18,073 nucleotides of DNA from Treponema sp. GTDB lineage: Bacteria > Spirochaetota > Spirochaetia > Treponematales > Breznakiellaceae. Position 1 is the first letter of the stretch; each line of letters opens with the position of its first letter. Both the position numbers and the translations under genes were made by a program. A model generated the notes under the pieces. It was not told where the DNA came from. It worked only from the letters and a program-made list of their open reading frames with translations, and did not search any database. Shown one piece after another: positions 13,548 through 18,073 of this stretch. The stretch lies in assembly GCA_031264395.1 (NCBI GenBank), contig JAISEB010000142.1:1-18073 (forward strand), read 5' to 3'.

Positions 13548-15285
13548 ACAGCACTCCCGGGTCCCTGACGCGGGGATTTTCCACTTCAGGAACATTCACG
13601 GTAAGGCGGTTTTCTTTTGGCCTTCCTCTCCGTTCAATGCCGCTTTCAGAACGGTACACCCCCTCGACGCGCCAGATAAAAGAGCCGCGTTCAAGAAGGG
13701 CAATGTCCTCGACGGTATAGGCGGCGTAAGCGGTTTCGGCGTCAATTACGGGCCCTCCGCCCGAAGCCGGATCGTTTTCTTTTGAAAGGGTGAAGATGTA
13801 GGCGTTGGCCCCGGGAACCGCCTCCCAGCTGAATTCCAGGCGGCGGCTCCTCCTTATTTCGCCGGGGCCCATCACGAAACGATCCCCGGGATTCATGCCG
13901 GCGGGGGCGGGAAGCAGGGAAAGCGCCCGTTCAGGAGGCGCCTCAGGAGACGGGGGCGGCCTGGCGGGAGCCTCAATTGGGACGCCCTCCTCTTTGGCGG
14001 CCGGGACCGGCGTCTCAATGGGGACGCCTGCTTCTTTGGCGGGCACGGCGTTCCGGCCGCCGTCCGCGGCGCTTTCCTCTTCCGTTCTGCTTGAAACGGT
14101 GAAGAAACGCGGTGAAGAGAATGGGAGTTCGACATCCGGAAAAACCTGCCTGACCCGCCAGTACCAGCCGCCTTCGCCGGGATTGTACACGAGGGAAGCG
14201 TTTTCCTCTCCTTCCACATGCGCCGACAAACGGGGTTCTTCGAAAAGGGGATTATCCGCCAGTTCCAGAAAGTATTCACCGCTGTCCGGAACGCCCGGAG
14301 GCGTCTCTCCCTTCTTCCAGAAGAAACGGGGTTCCGCCTCGTCCCGGTAAAAGACATACCCTTCGGCGGGACTTATGAGGCCGGGTTGTACCGGGGGAAG
14401 GACGACGATTTTTCCGGCGGGCGTGCGGGGAGGCTCGCCGCCATCGGGGTATACCCGCCACCAGTAGGCTCCGGGATCAAGGGACACGGAAAAGGATTCT
14501 TCGGGAACCAAAAAACTCTTTTCCCCCCTCTTAAGACGAAAACGGCGGTCCGCGGCAATTTCCAGCGTTGAAAGATTCGAATAATTGACGCGGGACCAGG
14601 TAAAACGCACACCGGCCTTTCCGTCCTGCGCGAGAAAATACGTATCTTCCCTTGGGGAAAGGGGGACGGCCCTGACTTCCCCCCTGGAGGCGGGAAAACT
14701 TTCGCCCGAATTCAGCGTCTCTCCGTTGGCCGTGACCTTTCCTTCCAGTACCTGCATGGTAAAGGCGCCGGTATCGTCCACGGAGGCGCTCACAACGGCG
14801 CCGGCGTCCAGTTCCACGCGGTTTTCCCCGGATACAAGGATGCGTATGGCAAGCGGGCCCGCGCCGGCGTCAAGGGCGACGAAAAGATCCCCTTCCGAAA
14901 GGCTTACGACGTTTTCGCCGTTTTCACTCTGAATTTGTATCAGCGTGTTTTCCGCGAGTTTAACGTCGGGCCCTTCCTTGAAATGAATGGAGGCTTCGGA
15001 AAATTCGGCGGTATGTATATAATCCCCGTAGTACACCGGGGCGCCCCTGGAAAGCCTGATCCACAGAACCCGGTCGGTAAAGCGCCGCTGGGCCGCCTGC
15101 CGTTTGTAGGTGATGGTTCCCGCAGGTTCGGCGAAGCGGTCCATGCCCCGGTACAGATCCCTCCAGAACATGCCGAAAGAGAAGGCTGCGCCCGCCAGGC
15201 AGAGAAGTACCACCAGCGCGTCCCGCGCCGTCCCCCTCCGGCGGTCTCCCGTGGCGTCCGCCGGCCCGCCGTAAACGCTAGTCAT
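13537..15285 (-). CDS. Membrane-anchored FecR-domain protein with FN3-like modules
   Basis: A 582-residue protein starting at ATG 15285, overlapping the cyclase stop by 8 bases; a TTG ten codons upstream is possible, and neither has a clear ribosome binding site. A short basic cytoplasmic N-terminus is followed by one membrane helix (ALVVLLCLAGAAFSFGMFW, about 23-41), with the rest predicted to be periplasmic. Residues 80-185 carry the FecR pattern (RGAPVYYGDYIHTAEFSEASI...LAENTLIQIQ...VSLSEGDLFVAL...VLEGKVTANGE). Three beta-sandwich segments each hold a W-R-V strand: YWWRV near 274, WYWRV near 374 and FIWRV near 536. A proline-rich linker at 414-453 contains a 14-residue tandem repeat. Classical FecR proteins are anti-sigma regulators, but no sigma factor gene is adjacent and the N-terminus is too short for a usual anti-sigma domain. 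It may be structural or sensory in the envelope. Confidence 0.82.
   Translation of the reverse strand: MTSVYGGPADATGDRRRGTARDALVVLLCLAGAAFSFGMFWRDLYRGMDRFAEPAGTITYKRQAAQRRFTDRVLWIRLSRGAPVYYGDYIHTAEFSEASIHFKEGPDVKLAENTLIQIQSENGENVVSLSEGDLFVALDAGAGPLAIRILVSGENRVELDAGAVVSASVDDTGAFTMQVLEGKVTANGETLNSGESFPASRGEVRAVPLSPREDTYFLAQDGKAGVRFTWSRVNYSNLSTLEIAADRRFRLKRGEKSFLVPEESFSVSLDPGAYWWRVYPDGGEPPRTPAGKIVVLPPVQPGLISPAEGYVFYRDEAEPRFFWKKGETPPGVPDSGEYFLELADNPLFEEPRLSAHVEGEENASLVYNPGEGGWYWRVRQVFPDVELPFSSPRFFTVSSRTEEESAADGGRNAVPAKEAGVPIETPVPAAKEEGVPIEAPARPPPSPEAPPERALSLLPAPAGMNPGDRFVMGPGEIRRSRRLEFSWEAVPGANAYIFTLSKENDPASGGGPVIDAETAYAAYTVEDIALLERGSFIWRVEGVYRSESGIERRGRPKENRLTVNVPEVENPRVRDPGVLYGR
13971..14042 (-). 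repeat. 42-bp-period tandem repeat in the FecR-protein linker
   Basis: Two copies (13971-14000 and 14013-14042) match at 25 of 30 positions with a period of 42 bp. They encode KEEGVPIEAP and KEAGVPIETP, 14 residues apart, in the proline- and glutamate-rich linker. It is a site where copy number could vary between strains. Confidence 0.7.
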
Positions 15286-17113
15286 GTATCTTGTACTTTT
15301 TTTCCACCACGTCAAGATCGGGCGTCCCGGGCTCGGGCGGCGCGATGCCCAGCTGCCTGCGGACTTCTTCGAGGGTTACGGGGGAAGGCTGCGGCCCCTC
15401 CGTTACCCGCAGGTTTACCACCGCGAACATGCGTACCGGCTTCTCCTTCCCCTTTACGGAGATGCCGGGCATTTCTTCGGCAATGACGGATTCCTTCACC
15501 AGATTCCAGGTATTTTCGGTGATGAGGATATCCGTTCCCAGAGGCTTGTTCAGGGGTTCGGTACGGGAGGCGAGGTTTACCGCGTCCCCTATGACCGTGT
15601 ATTCCATCCGCTCATGGGAGCCTATTTGACCGGCGACTACATCCCCGGTATTGATCCCGCAGCCTATACGCAGATAGGGCCTGTTTTCCGTTCCCCGGCT
15701 CTGGTTGTATTCCCGCAGGGCCTCGCGCATCATCAGCGCCGAACGGACGCAGGAAAGAGCGTCGCTGTCCGGATTTCCCGAGGATACGGGAGCGCCCCAG
15801 ATGGCCATAATGGCGTCCCCTATAAATTTGTCCACCACGCCGCCGGTTTTGGTAACGCAGTTAACCATACGGACAAGATAGGAATTGAGAAAACCGACAA
15901 CATCCTGCGGGGCCATCTTTTCGGATATGGCGGTAAAATCCCGTATGTCGGAAAAAAATACCGTCGCGAGTTTGGTTTCCCCGCCCAGTTCCAGTTCCCC
16001 CTTCATGGCGCGTTCCGCGACTTCCCTGTTTATAAAACGGCCGAAAGTATCCTTGAGCCGTTCCCGTTCGGCAAGCCCCTTTCCCATTTCCACAAAACTT
16101 GCCGTAAGGAGGCCTATTTCATCCCTGTTTTTGGTATGCATCTCAATGTTGAATTCCCCTCCCTTGATCCGCCCCGCGGCGATGGAAAGGTTTTTAAGGG
16201 GGCCGCTTATTGATTTGGAAAAGAACCAGACGCACATTACGGAGATCCACAGCACCCCGGCGCTGAGCCAGATGGTGCGCCTTGTGGTGGCGGCGATTCC
16301 CTCAAAGACCGTGCCGTACTCCACGGTGGTGATCACCGCCAGGTCCGCCAGAGGCAGTTTCGCGAAGGCGCCGAAGTAGCGCGTCCCGGCGTCGGTGTAG
16401 AGGATTTGGCGTTTCTGTATGCCCTGCTCGCGCATGGATTTGACAAGGGGGTTGTCCCTGTAATTGGCCTTTTCCTTTACGAGGCGCTGATCCGGATGCA
16501 CAAGGAGATCGCCTTCGCTGTTGATTAAAAAGGAAATATTGACATTTTCGCCGAAGTGCTGAGCCAGGAATTCCGGGGAGAAGAACACCGCCGCGGGCGT
16601 TCCGTCTCCGGCGGAAAGCAGCATCGCCAGCATGGGGATTTCAAAATCGGGCGTCGCGTTAAGAACGGAGAGATCCCCCGCCGCGGCCCTGTCCAGGTAG
16701 TCCCGGCGGGAATCGAGAAAGGGGACGGCGGGCGAGGGGTCCGCCTCGTTGGCAAGAAAAAAATTGTCGTTTACAAGTGTCCTTCCCCCTGAAACCAGAA
16801 CGGCGACGGCGCCGTTTTCCGAAAAAAAGTATTCAATGATCCGCCTGCTTTCTTCGCCTTCCGGAACGGATTCAAGGGTGTGCAGCAGTACGAGCGCCGC
16901 GGATCTGTTTAACGAAAGAAAATTTTCCGCCGCCTCGGCCGCCTGGGTATTGGCCGAAAAATTGGTGTTCTCCGCCGTAACCCGTACATCCATGGAAACA
17001 AGGCTTGAGACAAGAAAGGTAATGGTCCCAAGGGAAAGGGCCAGAAGCCCCGTGATGATAAACATGAGCTTGAACCCTATAGGGTAGCGGACCCGGACGG
17101 CGGCTTTATTCAC
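15278..17113 (-). CDS. Cache-HAMP class III adenylate cyclase
   Basis: This 611-residue membrane receptor should make cAMP in response to an extracytoplasmic cue. Helix 1 is at about 14-38 (FKLMFIITGLLALSLGTITFL) and helix 2 at about 281-299. Between them lies a Cache-like sensor (VNISFLINSEGDLLVHPD near 191-208). A HAMP region follows at about 300-355 and the cyclase domain at about 380-560. Catalytic residues are complete: metal Asp389 (FFSDIRDF) and Asp433 (IGDAIMAIWG), adenine-specifying Lys429 and Asp510 (VIGDAVNLASR), and transition-state Asn513 and Arg517. The Lys/Asp pair argues for ATP rather than GTP. The start is GTG at 17113 with a weak GGGA 7-8 bases upstream. It is first in an operon with the FecR-domain and barrel genes and overlaps the former. 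Confidence 0.93.
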   Translation of the reverse strand: MNKAAVRVRYPIGFKLMFIITGLLALSLGTITFLVSSLVSMDVRVTAENTNFSANTQAAEAAENFLSLNRSAALVLLHTLESVPEGEESRRIIEYFFSENGAVAVLVSGGRTLVNDNFFLANEADPSPAVPFLDSRRDYLDRAAAGDLSVLNATPDFEIPMLAMLLSAGDGTPAAVFFSPEFLAQHFGENVNISFLINSEGDLLVHPDQRLVKEKANYRDNPLVKSMREQGIQKRQILYTDAGTRYFGAFAKLPLADLAVITTVEYGTVFEGIAATTRRTIWLSAGVLWISVMCVWFFSKSISGPLKNLSIAAGRIKGGEFNIEMHTKNRDEIGLLTASFVEMGKGLAERERLKDTFGRFINREVAERAMKGELELGGETKLATVFFSDIRDFTAISEKMAPQDVVGFLNSYLVRMVNCVTKTGGVVDKFIGDAIMAIWGAPVSSGNPDSDALSCVRSALMMREALREYNQSRGTENRPYLRIGCGINTGDVVAGQIGSHERMEYTVIGDAVNLASRTEPLNKPLGTDILITENTWNLVKESVIAEEMPGISVKGKEKPVRMFAVVNLRVTEGPQPSPVTLEEVRRQLGIAPPEPGTPDLDVVEKKYKIHD

Positions 17114-17141
17114 GGATTATTCCCATTCATACGGTCCTAAT

Positions 17142-17170
17142 AATAGTACAACAAACCGTAAAATACTATT
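17142..17170. promoter_or_regulatory. AT-rich inverted repeat upstream of the cyclase gene
   Basis: AATAGTA (17142-17148) pairs with TACTATT (17164-17170) around 15 bases, inside the 84-base gap before the cyclase operon. With flanking CCT/AGG the repeat can be extended imperfectly. TATTAT at 17145-17140 (minus strand) is a possible -10 but no good -35 is found. It could be an operator or a weak terminator of the upstream gene. Confidence 0.35.
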
Positions 17171-17197
17171 AAGGGTTCCCATGCCGTGCAATGATCC

Positions 17198-18073
17198 CTA
17201 ATAGATATACGGGATAATGCGGTATTTGACCTTTTTTGTGTACGCGTCCCATAGTTCGCCGTATTTGGTTTTGCACAATTTCGCGTCGTCCGCCTGGCGG
17301 GTAAACAGCAGCCCGGCGTAATAAAGCGGGTACAGCCATACCTGCCACACGGCGGGATACCCGGCGCTGAGGGCAATGCCGCATCCCATGAGTATCTCTC
17401 CCAGGTAGTTGATATGGAGGCTTAAGCCCCAAAAACCGTTTACCAATAAAGTTTTTTTGCCGTCGGTAATGGTTTCCGGTTTTATGCCAAGAAAACTTTT
17501 TTGGCCCCGGGTCTTAAAGTAATACTTCTGCATGTTCGCGCCCCGCGCCAGACACCATCCCGCCAGAAATACTACGGCGAAACAAAGGGTGAGCCAAAAA
17601 GGCCGGTGAGGATTTGGCAGATCAGCCGTTGCCCAGAGGGAAACACTGTAGAAGTAAGGATAAAACGTAAGGCAGCCGAAGCCTAATTTTATGCCGACCC
17701 TTTCGGCAATAAAATCGTAGGTGTAAAGGTGTACCCGTTCAAACGTAAGGTAATCCCAGACAAACCATGTCAGCATGGCGGCGCACAAAAAAACGCCGGG
17801 ATTAACATCTTCATGGGTCCTGTAGTGATGTACCGCGAAAGAAAGCGCGTGTAACTGGAGCATGACCGCGCCAATCAGATACAGCCACATTTTGGCGTCA
17901 ACGCGCCCGTTTTGAAATTGCGGATTCTCCAGCCGCCCGAACCACAGATCCGCAAACAACGGTTTTCCCGTAGAAGGATAGGGCGCTACAATACCCAGGG
18001 AAAACAGCAGGCCCAAAACGGCGGCCCCCGCCAGACTGGGCCAGCGAACCCGGTACAGCCAGTCCAGGGGGAC
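17198..18073 (-). CDS. ERG4/ERG24-type sterol reductase-like membrane protein, N-terminus missing
   Basis: The frame is open to the window edge and shows 291 residues; the start lies outside. Several hydrophobic helices are visible. Motifs resemble the ERG4/ERG24 family (sterol C14 and C24 reductases): LFADLWFGRLENPQFQNGRVD near the visible N-terminus, where the family has FxGxELNPRxGxxD; DYLTFERVHLYTYDFIAERVG in the middle; and a C-terminus with LHINYLGEILMG, a KYGELWDAY segment and the ending VKYRIIPYIY, very like the VPYRIxPxIY end of these enzymes. The family reduces sterol double bonds with NADPH in membranes. Whether this bacterium has a sterol substrate is unknown; a related prenyl or isoprenoid lipid is possible. 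The fold is also shared with isoprenylcysteine methyltransferase-like proteins, so function is tentative. It is oriented with the cyclase operon, 84 bases upstream of it. Confidence 0.72.
   Translation of the reverse strand, partial: VPLDWLYRVRWPSLAGAAVLGLLFSLGIVAPYPSTGKPLFADLWFGRLENPQFQNGRVDAKMWLYLIGAVMLQLHALSFAVHHYRTHEDVNPGVFLCAAMLTWFVWDYLTFERVHLYTYDFIAERVGIKLGFGCLTFYPYFYSVSLWATADLPNPHRPFWLTLCFAVVFLAGWCLARGANMQKYYFKTRGQKSFLGIKPETITDGKKTLLVNGFWGLSLHINYLGEILMGCGIALSAGYPAVWQVWLYPLYYAGLLFTRQADDAKLCKTKYGELWDAYTKKVKYRIIPYIY

Noticed and set aside
1..18073. CRISPR array, prophage, insertion sequence or rRNA
   Set aside because: No regularly spaced direct repeats, transposase or phage proteins, or rRNA sequences are present; genes are ordinary chromosomal types with similar codon use.

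Overview
The window looks like a piece of chromosome from a spirochaete of the Treponema group. This is an inference from protein style (trigger factor, cyclase, FecR-type and outer-membrane proteins) and from the tRNA-Leu/tig/clpP/clpX/lon arrangement; there is no 16S or other marker to prove it. The DNA is moderately GC-rich with tightly packed, often overlapping genes. All complete genes are on the minus strand except one glycosyltransferase. No phage, transposase gene or CRISPR array is visible.

Layout from left to right. (1) 1-156: the C-terminal tail of a sugar ABC-transporter permease on the plus strand. It converges on (2) a minus-strand DNA-metabolism group running nrdR (3713-3252), family-4 uracil-DNA glycosylase (3003-2269) and priA (2269-221). 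The last two overlap at TGATG. nrdR uses a GTG start and has a promoter overlapped by a good candidate NrdR box. (3) 3714-4228: the only gap longer than 300 bases. It is divergent and unusually structured, with a 12-bp perfect hairpin, a larger nested stem and a 130-bp imperfect inverted-repeat unit. (4) 4229-5362: a lone plus-strand GT4 glycosyltransferase with no visible ribosome binding site. (5) 6200-5405: an IclR-family regulator whose reading frame is broken near its start by one extra A in an A6 run. It has its own near-consensus promoter, whose -35 box contains the lon stop codon. (6) 12224-6272: a proteostasis operon of tRNA-Leu(UAG), tig, clpP, clpX and lon, from a promoter at about 12346-12317. 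(7) 17113-12378: a three-gene overlapping envelope/signalling operon of a Cache-HAMP class III adenylate cyclase, a membrane-anchored FecR-domain protein and a secreted protein with a predicted outer-membrane beta-barrel. (8) 18073-17198: the C-terminal part of a multi-pass membrane protein resembling ERG4/ERG24 sterol reductases, cut by the window edge.

How they fit together. Trigger factor, ClpXP and Lon form a folding and degradation unit. NrdR, UDG and PriA link dNTP supply, uracil repair and replication restart. The cyclase, FecR-type protein and barrel form a plausible but uncharacterised envelope module: the overlaps imply coordinated expression, and the FecR-type and barrel proteins share Y/W-R-V beta-sandwich motifs. 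This module, the sterol-reductase-like gene and the repeat-rich intergenic stretches are the parts most worth a second look.
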